NCBI GenBank assembly: GCA_030651305.1
Contig: JAUSCI010000080.1
Location: 1-64,000, forward strand
Source of the DNA: Sulfuritalea sp.
GTDB taxonomy: Bacteria; Pseudomonadota; Gammaproteobacteria; Burkholderiales; Rhodocyclaceae
Length of the DNA stretch: 64,000 bases
Direction of reading: 5' to 3'
Position 1 is the stretch's first letter, and every line of letters begins with the position of its first letter. Under the pieces are notes generated by a model. The model did no database searches. It was not told the origin of the DNA and was given only the letters and a program-made list of their open reading frames with translations. The position numbers and the translations under genes were made by a program. Positions 47,091 through 55,199 of this stretch are shown piece after piece.

Positions 47091-48685
47091 AGTGAGGAGG
47101 CATAGGATACGCCGAGCCGGGACAGCGTGCGCTCGGCGGCCAGCACGCCGCGAAAATTGGCTTCCTCGAACAGCGACAGGCCCGACACGTCGGCATGGGC
47201 AAACTGGATTCCCGCCCTGCCCCGCTCGAAGCCGCTGCGCGCGCCGCTCCAGAGGCGACCGGGCAAGGGGCGGATCATGGCGTGGGCGTGGCGGTGAATA
47301 TCCACGCGCGTCGCCAGTTCGCGAATCTCGGGATGCGGCCGCGACAGATCGGCCAGCACTTCCGCGGCCCATGTGTCGCGATTGTGCAAGAGTCGGCGCT
47401 GGTGGGACGCCGACTCTTCATGCAGCGCCCGATACCAGGTGATCACCGTCGGTCCCGGCGCGTAGCGCATCGCCTGATGGGTGGCGACTACATAACCGAG
47501 CGCCGGACTGTCGTGCAGGACATTGTCCCAGGCCAGCGGATGACCGGCGCGCGTCTGCGGCGCCGATGATAGCGTCAGATTCGCCACGACCCAAGGTGCA
47601 TATTCGGCGCCCCTGATTGCAGCCAGCCATTCCGGGCGCGGCGCGGCGAACACATGCGGGATCAGGAACAGCGGCGCAGCCCAGATCAACTCGCGGGCGA
47701 TGATGCGGATGCTGCGCTTCTCCGCCGCAAGGTAGACGTCGCAGACGTGCTCCTTTCCGCGCTCCTCGACGCGGAACACCAGCGCGTTCGGCTGCACCCG
47801 GCCGCTAACCGCCCGCGCCAGGCCGCGCGCCAGCCAGGCGTTACCTTCCGGCGCCGTCAGCACCTGCCCTTCGCCATCGCGGCAGGCAAAGTAATGCAGG
47901 CCGGCCCAGGCCGAAGTCTGCGCCGCACTCGTGCCGTAGTCATCGCGGCAGGCGTAGTCGGTCAGCCAATGCAAACCTGGCGCGGTGTAGCCTTCGCGCA
48001 GCAACCAATCGCGGAATGTGATCCGGTCCAGCGCCAGCAATTTCGGATCGCGGCTGGAAAGCGTCAGCGGCAGGGCGAAGGCACGCCGTCCGGCAGCATC
48101 GCGCCGCTGCCGCAAATCGCCGACGTACTCCTGAAAGCGGGTGTATTGCGCACGCTCCGCTGGCGGCACACCCAGCGTCGGCCACAATCCGTCCTGCCAA
48201 TAGCCGTTGCTGTAAAGCCGCTCCTGCGGGGCATGACACAGGTATTTCTCGTCGTAGCTCGGGTGCGCGGCCTCCGGGTCGCCCTGCAGCACGCCGAGTT
48301 CGGCAAGTAGTTGGCGCGTGGCACGCGCTTCGCGCGGTGGCAGCGGCAGATAATGCGCGCCGAGCGGATGCGCCGAGACTTCATTCCTTCCGGCGCGGGA
48401 ATTGCCGCCGGCCTCTGTCTCCATCTCCAGCAGCAAAAAATCGTCGCAACCCGAGCGCGCCAGCTTCCACGCCGCCGACAGCCCGCCGATGCCGCCGCCG
48501 ACGATGGCTACCGTGGTGCGCCGTGTTTCCGATGGCGCCGGAAAGTCCGGCTTGCGCAGGCGGTGGCCGAGCGCGTCGTTGGCGCCCGAGAGCGTACCGG
48601 GCGGCAGTGGCGGTGCGGCCCTGGAACCGCATGCGGCCAGCAGGCCGGAGGCCGAAATGCCAGCGAGGAAGTCGCGGCGGCGCAT
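47087..48685 (-). CDS. FAD-dependent amine-oxidase-like protein, exported lipoprotein
   Basis: 532 residues. N-terminal MRRRDFLAGISASGLLAACG combines a twin-arginine motif with a lipobox (Cys19), so a folded, FAD-loaded protein is exported and lipid-anchored. Rossmann GGGIGG at 63-68, with a protoporphyrinogen/amine-oxidase-like body. Coupled with speD (4-bp overlap) and the ParE toxin (1-bp overlap), which points to polyamine oxidation as substrate (inference). An exact 11-bp hairpin made of the dispersed repeat lies inside the gene near residue 425. Confidence 0.82.
   Translation of the reverse strand: MRRRDFLAGISASGLLAACGSRAAPPLPPGTLSGANDALGHRLRKPDFPAPSETRRTTVAIVGGGIGGLSAAWKLARSGCDDFLLLEMETEAGGNSRAGRNEVSAHPLGAHYLPLPPREARATRQLLAELGVLQGDPEAAHPSYDEKYLCHAPQERLYSNGYWQDGLWPTLGVPPAERAQYTRFQEYVGDLRQRRDAAGRRAFALPLTLSSRDPKLLALDRITFRDWLLREGYTAPGLHWLTDYACRDDYGTSAAQTSAWAGLHYFACRDGEGQVLTAPEGNAWLARGLARAVSGRVQPNALVFRVEERGKEHVCDVYLAAEKRSIRIIARELIWAAPLFLIPHVFAAPRPEWLAAIRGAEYAPWVVANLTLSSAPQTRAGHPLAWDNVLHDSPALGYVVATHQAMRYAPGPTVITWYRALHEESASHQRRLLHNRDTWAAEVLADLSRPHPEIRELATRVDIHRHAHAMIRPLPGRLWSGARSGFERGRAGIQFAHADVSGLSLFEEANFRGVLAAERTLSRLGVSYASSL
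47388..47418. repeat. Dispersed repeat, copy 8, forming a perfect hairpin inside a gene
   Basis: AAGAGTCGGCG and CGCCGACTCTT, a perfect 11-bp inverted repeat with a 9-nt loop CTGGTGGGA. Left arm plus loop reads as a minus-strand copy, and the right arm repeats its end in the opposite direction. Confidence 0.65.
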
Positions 48686-48993
48686 CAGTGATAGTCGTCT
48701 TCCCGCTGATGTCGCACCGCGAGAATTGTCACGTAGTTGTCGGCCTCGATCTCGAACAGCGCGACATAGCCCGAATTGCCGAAGGGAATGATGAATTCGC
48801 GCAGGAAGGGATCGCGTGCACCGCCGCCCGCCTTGCGACAGGAGAAAGGAAAGATTTGCAGCAACTCGACAGCCTTGGCGATGGCCAGTTCCGCACGTTC
48901 CGCGGCGCCGATGTCGCGTTCGGGCAGATAGTCGAACAAACGCAGCAAGTCCGCTTCCGCTTCCTCCGTGAAGCGGACGACGAACTTCTTCAT
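48685..48993 (-). CDS. ParE/RelE-family toxin
   Basis: 102 residues, ParE-like: MKKFVVRFTEEAEADLLRLFDYL, then GNSGYVALFEIEADNYVTILAVRHQRED. ParE toxins poison gyrase; RelE toxins cut mRNA; this one reads closer to ParE. Start overlaps the antitoxin stop by 4 bp. Its stop TGA shares a base with the ATG of the exported FAD oxidoreductase, an unusual link. Confidence 0.85.
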   Translation of the reverse strand: MKKFVVRFTEEAEADLLRLFDYLPERDIGAAERAELAIAKAVELLQIFPFSCRKAGGGARDPFLREFIIPFGNSGYVALFEIEADNYVTILAVRHQREDDYH

Positions 48994-49268
48994 TTGACGA
49001 TAACCGCCTTCTTGTGTGCGTTCTTCAGGCGTCGCTCCAGCTTGCCGAGGACGGTCGCGGCCTTTACGTAGCGTCCGGAAGCCAGTGCCGCGTCGCGCGA
49101 AGCGAGGCCGCGCGCGATGAACTCCATCTGCGCCCGCCGATACTCGACATTGCGCCGCACGGCATCTTCGACGAAGCCGGACAGGGTTTCACCAGTCCCC
49201 AACAATTCTTCGGCGGCCTGGCGAAGCTCGGGCGGGACGCGGACGGCTGGGATGGCGGCGGTTTTCAT
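48990..49268 (-). CDS. Antitoxin, YlcI/YnfO or ribbon-helix-helix type
   Basis: 92 residues from ATG at 49268. The first 45 residues (AIPAVRVPPELRQAAEELLGTGETLSGFVEDAVRRNVEYRR) look like a ribbon-helix-helix DNA-binding unit; the C-terminal part is basic and helical and would wrap the toxin. A perfect inverted repeat 14 bp upstream is the likely operator. Order antitoxin-toxin with overlap is normal. Confidence 0.8.
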   Translation of the reverse strand: MKTAAIPAVRVPPELRQAAEELLGTGETLSGFVEDAVRRNVEYRRAQMEFIARGLASRDAALASGRYVKAATVLGKLERRLKNAHKKAVIVK

Positions 49269-49281
49269 GACGGTCTCCGTG

Positions 49282-49302
49282 CATTGCATTTGTGATGCAA
49301 TG
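49282..49302 (-). promoter_or_regulatory. Operator of the ParE toxin-antitoxin operon
   Basis: CATTGCAT-TTGTG-ATGCAATG, a perfect 8-bp inverted repeat ending 14 bp before the antitoxin start. Confidence 0.65.
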
Positions 49303-49704
49303 GTGCCAGCAAGACGAGCTGGAATCAAGCGGTCCTGATTCGCGGTGAACCATTCCGGTCCGACCGCGCCAACCGGCCTCAATCGGCGCGACCCCGCGAG
49401 TCAAACACCCGATGCCGAGTGGCGCAAGACTGGAAGCAGGCGACCGGTTTTACGGAGCCAATGGCGGCATCGTGCCCGTTGCTGCCGTCGCAACTTCTAC
49501 AAAAAGAACATTGAACATCGCAACTATTTGGGGGGCGCCAATTCTCTTGGCGCGATAATCAATGTTTGCCTAACTAGCTTTACGAGACTGTAGTGGGCGT
49601 CATGACCGCTTCACTCGCCAAGTCAACCCCACGCTTGAGTCAGCATTTCATCAAGAGCATCCATGATGCGACCACCCGCCGAAGTCAGGGTGTCGAAAGC
49701 GGTT
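49303..49704. other. Intergenic region between the toxin-antitoxin pair and fic
   Basis: About 400 bp with lower G/C and no convincing gene on either strand. GGCGCC-AATTCTCTT-GGCGCG near 49535-49555 is a weak hairpin. It may be the scar of mobile insertions. Confidence 0.5.
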
Positions 49705-50787
49705 TCAATTGAGGTTTCCAGGTTCATCGTTCAGGTTGATCTGCGTCAGAAGCGTGAACAAAGGGCGGTTGACATAAAAATTCGTGCGCCCGATTTTCTT
49801 CTTTTCCACATAACCCGCAGCCACCAGCGCATCCAGGTGCTTGGCCGCCGTAATCCGCGAAACTCCCAGGTCCTTTTCGACGAACTCGATTTTCGTATAG
49901 GGATAGCGGAACAGGTTGTTCAGCAACTCGTGACTGTACAGTTTCGGCAATTCATTGCGCAGCCTTTGCTTCGTGGCCTGCATCAGTTCGCGCAGTTGCT
50001 TGATCAGCCGGATTTCGCTCCTGGCGGTGACCGCCACGCCCTTCACGACATATACGCACCAGTCCGCCCAGCCATGCGTCTCGCGGGTCGACTGCAGTAA
50101 CTGGTAATACTGCGTCTTGGTCGAGGTGATATACCGGCTCAGATACAACACCGGCAATTCCATCAGGCCTTCGCGTTGCAGCATCAGCAAATTCAGGATG
50201 CGCCCGGTGCGGCCATTGCCATCGTAAAACGGGTGGATGCTTTCAAACTGATGGTGCGCTATCGCCATGCGCAACAAGGGGTCGTAATCGTCATCGGCAT
50301 GAATAAAATTCACCAGTTGCGTCATCAGCTTTTCGATCACTACGGCATCCTGCGGCGGCGCATAGACCACCGCCCCCGTGGTCTGATTCTTCAGCACCGT
50401 CCCCGGCAGCTTTCTGAAACCGGCGCTGTTCCGCTCGACCTGTTCCTGCACGCGCAGGATCGTGCTCATGCGGATCAGGCCGGAATTCACCACATCGGTA
50501 AAACCCACTTTCAAGGCCGCGATGTAGTTTTGCACCTCCTTGGCCGCCGGCGATGCCGAGCCGCTCTGGTCGTAGGCATAGAGCTCGTCATGCGTGGTGA
50601 TGATGTTCTCGATTTCGGAGCTGTCCTTTGCCTCCTGTATGGCCAGCGTATCGAGCAGGATGGCGCGGTTGGGTAGTGATTCGCACAAGCCCTTCAGTTC
50701 CGCCAAATGGCGGTGCGCCTCGGCCAGGCCCTGCCATACCGCCTTGGTCTCAAGGCTGGCGGGGCTGGGAATATTCAGTTCGGCCAT
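49705..50787 (-). CDS. Fic family AMPylase with C-terminal winged helix
   Basis: 360 residues. N-terminal DUF4172/Fic_N helices carry the inhibitory motif SSEIEN (56-61; Glu60 is the blocking residue), so the protein is a class II Fic. Core motif HPFYDGNGRTGR at 185-196 is complete. The winged helix near 300-345 (FVEKDLGVSRITAAKHLDALVAAGYV) could bind the perfect 10-bp inverted repeat just upstream. It transfers AMP to an unknown target protein. Confidence 0.92.
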   Translation of the reverse strand: MAELNIPSPASLETKAVWQGLAEAHRHLAELKGLCESLPNRAILLDTLAIQEAKDSSEIENIITTHDELYAYDQSGSASPAAKEVQNYIAALKVGFTDVVNSGLIRMSTILRVQEQVERNSAGFRKLPGTVLKNQTTGAVVYAPPQDAVVIEKLMTQLVNFIHADDDYDPLLRMAIAHHQFESIHPFYDGNGRTGRILNLLMLQREGLMELPVLYLSRYITSTKTQYYQLLQSTRETHGWADWCVYVVKGVAVTARSEIRLIKQLRELMQATKQRLRNELPKLYSHELLNNLFRYPYTKIEFVEKDLGVSRITAAKHLDALVAAGYVEKKKIGRTNFYVNRPLFTLLTQINLNDEPGNLN

Positions 50788-50803
50788 GCTTTCCCCTGCC
50801 GTT

Positions 50804-50836
50804 ACGTGATAAGAAATCGCGAATAGCTTATCACGT
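50804..50836 (-). promoter_or_regulatory. Operator of the fic gene
   Basis: ACGTGATAAG (50804-50813) and CTTATCACGT (50827-50836), a perfect 10-bp inverted repeat with a 13-nt spacer, ending 17 bp before the start. Half sites are about two helical turns apart. Confidence 0.65.
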
Positions 50837-50933
50837 CGCCCACGATATGTATAAGAATTCCTGTTTTCTTTTCACGTCGCAAGACGCGTGTGCAAGAAAG
50901 GCCGATTTTTCGACACGTTCTCCGGCCTTTGCC

Positions 50934-50957
50934 GCCGTCACGCCAGCGCCGACTATT
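50934..50957 (+). repeat. Dispersed 24-bp repeat, copy 9
   Basis: Two or three changes from the core (GTCACGCC; GACTATT). It lies between fic and the aminopropyltransferase, near the stop of the latter. Confidence 0.7.
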
Positions 50958-50975
50958 CAGACAGGCGAAGCGGAA

Positions 50976-52478
50976 TCAATGCGTCTGCACCGCGCCCCAC
51001 TCGCGCTCGAAGACGCGCACCAGCGACTGGTTGTCGAGGCGATTCGGCTCGGCCGGGAGGCGCGCCATGTCGGCAGGGAAGTGGAATAGCGCCGGCAGTG
51101 CATCGGGCGTGACGAAGCGGGTCGGCACCGGGATGGCGGCGGGAGGCCGGTACTCGCGTCGCCCGGCGAGAATGAAGCCCCATTCGCCGAAGCTCGGCAC
51201 CAGCGCATGGTAGGGCGCAGTCTGCCAGCCGGCGGCTTCCAGCGTGGCGACCACGGTCCAGAAACTCTCCCGCGCATACAGCGGTGAGGTGGCCTGCACA
51301 ACGATCCGGCCGGTCTCAGCGACATGCTGTCTTAGCAGCCGGTAGAAGGCTGTCGAGTAGAGCTTGCCGAGGCTGTGATTGGACGGGTCGGGAAAGTCCG
51401 CGACGACGAAGTCGAACAACTCCTCGGTTTGCTCCAGCCATTGCAGGGCGTCGGCGTTGATGATTTTCAGTTTGGGCGAGCTCAGCGCGTCGGCATTCAA
51501 CTCGCGCAGCATGGCCGATTGCGAGAACAGTTGCGTCATGCGCGGATCGAGATCGACCAGGGTGATGCTCTCGACCTGCGGGTACTTGAGTATCTCGCGC
51601 ACCGCCATGCCGTCGCCGCCGCCCAGCACCAGCACGCGGCGGGCGCCCGGCAGCGCGGCGAGGCCCGGATGCACCAGCGCTTCGTGGTAGCGGTATTCGT
51701 CGCGCGAGGAAAACTGCAGGTTGTGGTTCAGGTACAACCTCAGCTCGTCGCGCCAGCGGGTAATGACGATGCGCTGATAGGGGCTCGACTCGGCATGGAC
51801 GATGTCCTCGCTGTACAGATTCGCCTCGGCCAGGCTGACGAAGTGGCCGGCGAAACCGAAGCCCGCCGCGAGCAAGGCAAGCACCGCGACGCATTGCGTG
51901 CGAAGCAAGACCAGCGGCCCGATCTGGGCGCGGAACAGCCATAGCGCCCAGGCCGCGACCAGCGCATTGAGCAGGCCGAACAGCAGCGCGCTGCGCACCA
52001 GGCCCAGGTGCGGCGCCAGCAGCAGGGGAAACAAGACCGACACCGCCAGCGCCCCGATGTAGTCGAAAGTCAGTACCTGCGCCACCAGGTCCTTGAAGGC
52101 CACCTCGCGCTTGAGGATGCGCATGATCAGCGGAATTTCCAGTCCGACGAGGATGCCGATCAGCAGCACCAGCCCGTACAGGGTGAAGCGGAAGGGTCCG
52201 GCGTGCAACGTGAACAAGAGGAACAGCAGCCCCGCCGAGAGGCCGCCGAGCAGACCCACCAGCAGTTCGATCTGGATGAAGCGAATCAACAGATTGCCGC
52301 CGACATGCTTCGACAGCCAGGAGCCGATGCCCATGGCGAACAGATAGACGCCGATCACCGTGGAAAACTGCATCACCGAATCGCCGAGCAGATAGCTTGC
52401 CAGCGCGCCGGCGATCAATTCGTAGGCGAGCCCGCAGGAGGCGACGATGAAGACGGAAACCAGCAGGGGACGCTGCAT
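50976..52478 (-). CDS. Spermidine-synthase-like aminopropyltransferase fused to a membrane domain
   Basis: 500 residues. Residues 1-215 hold six or seven membrane helices; residues about 225-480 are a spermidine-synthase-like methyltransferase fold with VLVLGGGDGMAVREIL near 285, DLDPRMTQL, and DFPDPSNHSLGKLYS. It would use decarboxylated AdoMet from SpeD to add an aminopropyl group at the inner membrane. Fused forms of this kind are widespread but little studied. speD lies 4 kb on, beyond inserted toxin and fic genes. Confidence 0.88.
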   Translation of the reverse strand: MQRPLLVSVFIVASCGLAYELIAGALASYLLGDSVMQFSTVIGVYLFAMGIGSWLSKHVGGNLLIRFIQIELLVGLLGGLSAGLLFLLFTLHAGPFRFTLYGLVLLIGILVGLEIPLIMRILKREVAFKDLVAQVLTFDYIGALAVSVLFPLLLAPHLGLVRSALLFGLLNALVAAWALWLFRAQIGPLVLLRTQCVAVLALLAAGFGFAGHFVSLAEANLYSEDIVHAESSPYQRIVITRWRDELRLYLNHNLQFSSRDEYRYHEALVHPGLAALPGARRVLVLGGGDGMAVREILKYPQVESITLVDLDPRMTQLFSQSAMLRELNADALSSPKLKIINADALQWLEQTEELFDFVVADFPDPSNHSLGKLYSTAFYRLLRQHVAETGRIVVQATSPLYARESFWTVVATLEAAGWQTAPYHALVPSFGEWGFILAGRREYRPPAAIPVPTRFVTPDALPALFHFPADMARLPAEPNRLDNQSLVRVFEREWGAVQTH

Positions 52479-52514
52479 ATCGGGGCAATGGACCGCAAGG
52501 CGCGCTGACGAAAC

Positions 52515-52538
52515 GCCGTCCCGCCAGCGCCGACTCTT
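52515..52538 (+). repeat. Dispersed 24-bp repeat, copy 10
   Basis: One change in the core (GTCCC), followed by CTCTT. Lies between the aminopropyltransferase and the LapA-like gene. Confidence 0.75.
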
Positions 52539-52543
52539 GGCCC

Positions 52544-52951
52544 TCAGGGCTTTGGTGTGTTGGTGGTGGCGCCGGTCAGCAGGGTCTTGAGTCCGACGTA
52601 GGGTTTGTCGTCCGCCACTACCGGTGTTGGCGGGAGGGCCTGCGCGCCAAGCAGGGATTCCAGCTGGGCATCAAGTTCACCGACGCGCTGCTGCAGACTG
52701 CGATTCTGCTCTTCGAGGGTGGCCACCTGACGCTGCATCCGCTTGCCTGCCCACTGGCCGCGAATCACGGCCGGCGAGGAGACCAGGCCGGCAATCATGG
52801 CGCCGAGGCCGAGGGTGATGAGCAGCACCAGCGCCAGCGAGCCGCCAAAGCTCCAGGCAAAAAAACTCACGGTGACCGGGATGTTGTTCTGCAGGGCGAA
52901 CAACACCGCGCAGATCGCGAAGCCGATGCCGGAAATCAGCAGGATTTGCAT
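52544..52951 (-). CDS. LapA/DUF1049-like membrane protein
   Basis: 135 residues. Two membrane segments (about 2-20 and 33-60), the LapA layout FALQNNIPVTVSFFAW, then a coiled coil at about 72-100 (RQVATLEEQNRSLQQRVGELDAQLESL) and a Pro/Thr tail. LapA proteins work with LapB in LPS control; here the neighbours suggest a structural role in the membrane cluster (inference). Confidence 0.75.
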   Translation of the reverse strand: MQILLISGIGFAICAVLFALQNNIPVTVSFFAWSFGGSLALVLLITLGLGAMIAGLVSSPAVIRGQWAGKRMQRQVATLEEQNRSLQQRVGELDAQLESLLGAQALPPTPVVADDKPYVGLKTLLTGATTNTPKP

Positions 52952-52981
52952 GGTTCCTCCGTCAAGTGCGGTCGAGACCGC

Positions 52982-53125
52982 TCATTTGTGGAAGGCGCGC
53001 GCCGCGTTGGCGGAACGTACCGGCTGGGCGTCGGCGCTTTCGGAGAACATGCTCCAGCCCAGGTATTGTCCGTAGTTGAACAAGGTGAAGGCGGCAATGC
53101 TGAGCACCATCGCAATGCGCGGCAT
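52982..53125 (-). CDS. Small membrane protein, 47 residues
   Basis: Reads MPRIAMVLSIAAFTLFNYGQ then a polar tail ending RAFHK. One membrane helix at about 3-22. Its ATG shares one base with the stop of the DUF4178 gene (TGATG), so it is translated by coupling. Length and lack of similarity known to me make it easy to miss. Reality is supported by the coupling and by a clean helix plus polar tail. Confidence 0.6.
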   Translation of the reverse strand: MPRIAMVLSIAAFTLFNYGQYLGWSMFSESADAQPVRSANAARAFHK

Positions 53126-55077
53126 CAGTCATCTCCCCCGGAATCGCTGTCCGTGTCGCCGGAGCCGAAGTCGGCGCCGCTGGAGAGGAAATCCGCGTTC
53201 TTCCAGCGCTCGCTCTCGAAGGCGTTCATCCGGTAGCGGCTGAACAGCGGCAAGCCGGCGAGAAAGATCAAGAGGAAGAAGAAGTTGCTCCAGGCCGCCT
53301 GGTCGCGGCTGACCCTGACGCGGTCAACCACGGCAACGGGCTTCTCCGCCGAAATCTCCGGGTCGACGACGAAGTAATAGGTGCCGGCCGGCAAATCGCG
53401 GAAGACCAGCTCGCGCGTGCGATCGCCTTCGCTCCAGCTTTCGCCGCCGTCCGAGCCGTGCCAATAGGCGACGTCGCTTTGCGCCACCCAGGCGCGACCG
53501 CTGTTCTTCTCGACCAGCGTCAGGCCCAGCCCAAGCCAGTTGTTGTCCAGATCGGTATCGTGGCGCAGCACTATGTTGCGGGCATCGCTGGCGAGCTGGA
53601 ACGTTTGCGTGGTGACCGGCTCGTCCTTGCCGGGCGAGAACACCAGGCGCTGGTCGAGCAGGGTGCGCCCGCCAAGAACGAAAAACCAAAGCGCCTGGGC
53701 GACGATGGCAAGGGCCAGGAACTTCCAGAAATTGCCGAAGACGCGGCGATGGTTCTCGCTGCGCGGATTCGGCTGATTTGCGCCGATGCCGACTGCTGCC
53801 GGCAGCGATGCTTTCAGCTTGAACGCGGCGGCTATTTCCTCGGCCGGCAGGTATTCGCCGAGCGACCAGCTGACTTCGTTGGGCCGGGCCTCGCGGCTCA
53901 GCATCTTCGGCGTGTTGATGAAGTCGATGGTCTCCCAGGTTTCGCCGACCTTGATCTTCCAGGTGAATTCGCCGATGACATAGCGGGTTACGGCCGAACC
54001 GGCCGAGTAGCGCCGATAGGTTTCGCCGTTATAGGTCACGGTCGGCACGCCGACGCTATAGCGCGGCGGTTTGCCGACCGGATTCACCCAGTTCCAATGT
54101 CCGTCGGCTTCCACCAGCCAGCGGAAACCCTCCTCCGGTTGGTGCAGCAGGAATTCCTGCCAGGGATATTCGATGCTGTCTGCCGTGATGACGCGCTGCT
54201 GGAAGCCGATGACGGTCCAGTCCTTGCCGAGGAATTTGCCGACGCTGCCGAGCGGAATCAGCGGCTCGATGCGTGTCGCGGCGGTGGCTTTCTGAATGAT
54301 GCGCAGACTTTCATTCGCCGGTTCGAGGATGGTGAGGCAGGACTGACAGGCGACGCTCTTCACCGCCTTGTCGTGCAGCGCGATGGCGGAACCGCACTTC
54401 GGGCATTGCAGCGTCTTGACGACCCCGGCGGGTTTCCCGGCAGCCTGATCGCCGCGCAGGTTGGCGAACTTGAGCGCGGCAAACGGCAGCGATTCGCCGA
54501 CGAAGAACAGCGGCGGCGTTTCCGAATAGTCGATGCTGGCGAAAGCGGCCGCGGACTCGTCGGTGGTGCGCAAGTCGGCCAGTTGCGCCGGATAGCCGGC
54601 ACCGAAGGCGAAGGGCAGTTCGCCTTCGCCCGCAATGCACATGGCTTCTTCGAGGTCGGTGACGACGAAGTCCCTGCCGGCCAGCTTCAGCTCGTCGTTT
54701 GGCATGAGCTTGGCGAACTCGGGCAGCGGCGCGCCCGGCGCGGTGAGGAAGCTGATCAGGTATTCGCCGTTGGCGTCCGACAGCCAGCCGCCGCGCTGGT
54801 CGTCGAACAGCACATGCCACTCGTTCCAGACTCCCGCGTCATAGCGCAACTGGATGCGCCCGATCACCGCGAAATGCACGCCGTGATACTGGCCCTCGGT
54901 ACCGATCCGGATCGGCGAGGCATCCTCGATCAGGTCGGCCATGCGGCCAAGATTTTCCAGGTCGCCGCCATGTCGCACCAGCGTGCTGCGACAGAACTCG
55001 CAGACGCCGTGGAAGGACGCCGACGACTTGAAGACGACCGGCGCGCCGCAGGCCGGGCAGTTGGCGGAAAAGGGCAT
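53125..55077 (-). CDS. DUF4178 protein with zinc ribbons and two membrane helices
   Basis: 650 residues. Zinc ribbon near 8-35 (CPACGAP..CEFC), a DUF4178 beta domain, a second ribbon near 225-248 (CPKCGSA..CQSC), another DUF4178-like unit near 270-420, then helices at about 450-475 and 608-628 enclosing a beta domain outside the membrane. No catalytic motif. DUF4178 genes are known to sit with DUF350, SPFH and polyamine genes. Last residues are Asp/Ser/Gly rich. Coupled with the 47-residue gene. Confidence 0.82.
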   Translation of the reverse strand: MPFSANCPACGAPVVFKSSASFHGVCEFCRSTLVRHGGDLENLGRMADLIEDASPIRIGTEGQYHGVHFAVIGRIQLRYDAGVWNEWHVLFDDQRGGWLSDANGEYLISFLTAPGAPLPEFAKLMPNDELKLAGRDFVVTDLEEAMCIAGEGELPFAFGAGYPAQLADLRTTDESAAAFASIDYSETPPLFFVGESLPFAALKFANLRGDQAAGKPAGVVKTLQCPKCGSAIALHDKAVKSVACQSCLTILEPANESLRIIQKATAATRIEPLIPLGSVGKFLGKDWTVIGFQQRVITADSIEYPWQEFLLHQPEEGFRWLVEADGHWNWVNPVGKPPRYSVGVPTVTYNGETYRRYSAGSAVTRYVIGEFTWKIKVGETWETIDFINTPKMLSREARPNEVSWSLGEYLPAEEIAAAFKLKASLPAAVGIGANQPNPRSENHRRVFGNFWKFLALAIVAQALWFFVLGGRTLLDQRLVFSPGKDEPVTTQTFQLASDARNIVLRHDTDLDNNWLGLGLTLVEKNSGRAWVAQSDVAYWHGSDGGESWSEGDRTRELVFRDLPAGTYYFVVDPEISAEKPVAVVDRVRVSRDQAAWSNFFFLLIFLAGLPLFSRYRMNAFESERWKNADFLSSGADFGSGDTDSDSGGDD

Positions 55078-55092
55078 TAAAAGAAAACCTTT

Positions 55093-55193
55093 TTAGCCAC
55101 AGAGGACACAGAGAGCACAGAGAAAGGCGAAGAGAAAGGCAAAGGTTGCCTCATGGGGTTTTCCTCTGTGTCCTCTGTGTCCTCTGTGGCTAA
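55093..55193. repeat. Long inverted repeat, 21-bp perfect arms
   Basis: Left arm 55093-55113 starts TTAGCCACAGAGGACAC; right arm 55173-55193 is its exact reverse complement. Between them is a 59-bp spacer. The arms resemble a repeat unit seen, from memory, in many environmental genomes. It fills the gap between DUF4178 and the SPFH gene. Confidence 0.85.
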
Positions 55194-55199
55194 TGGGTT

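Noticed and set aside
53165-53190. A further repeat copy (GAAGTCGGCGCCGCTGG) in the DUF4178 gene end
   Set aside because: Only the GTCGGCGCC half fits; the other half is absent, so it may be chance in a G/C-rich Ser/Gly/Asp coding tail.
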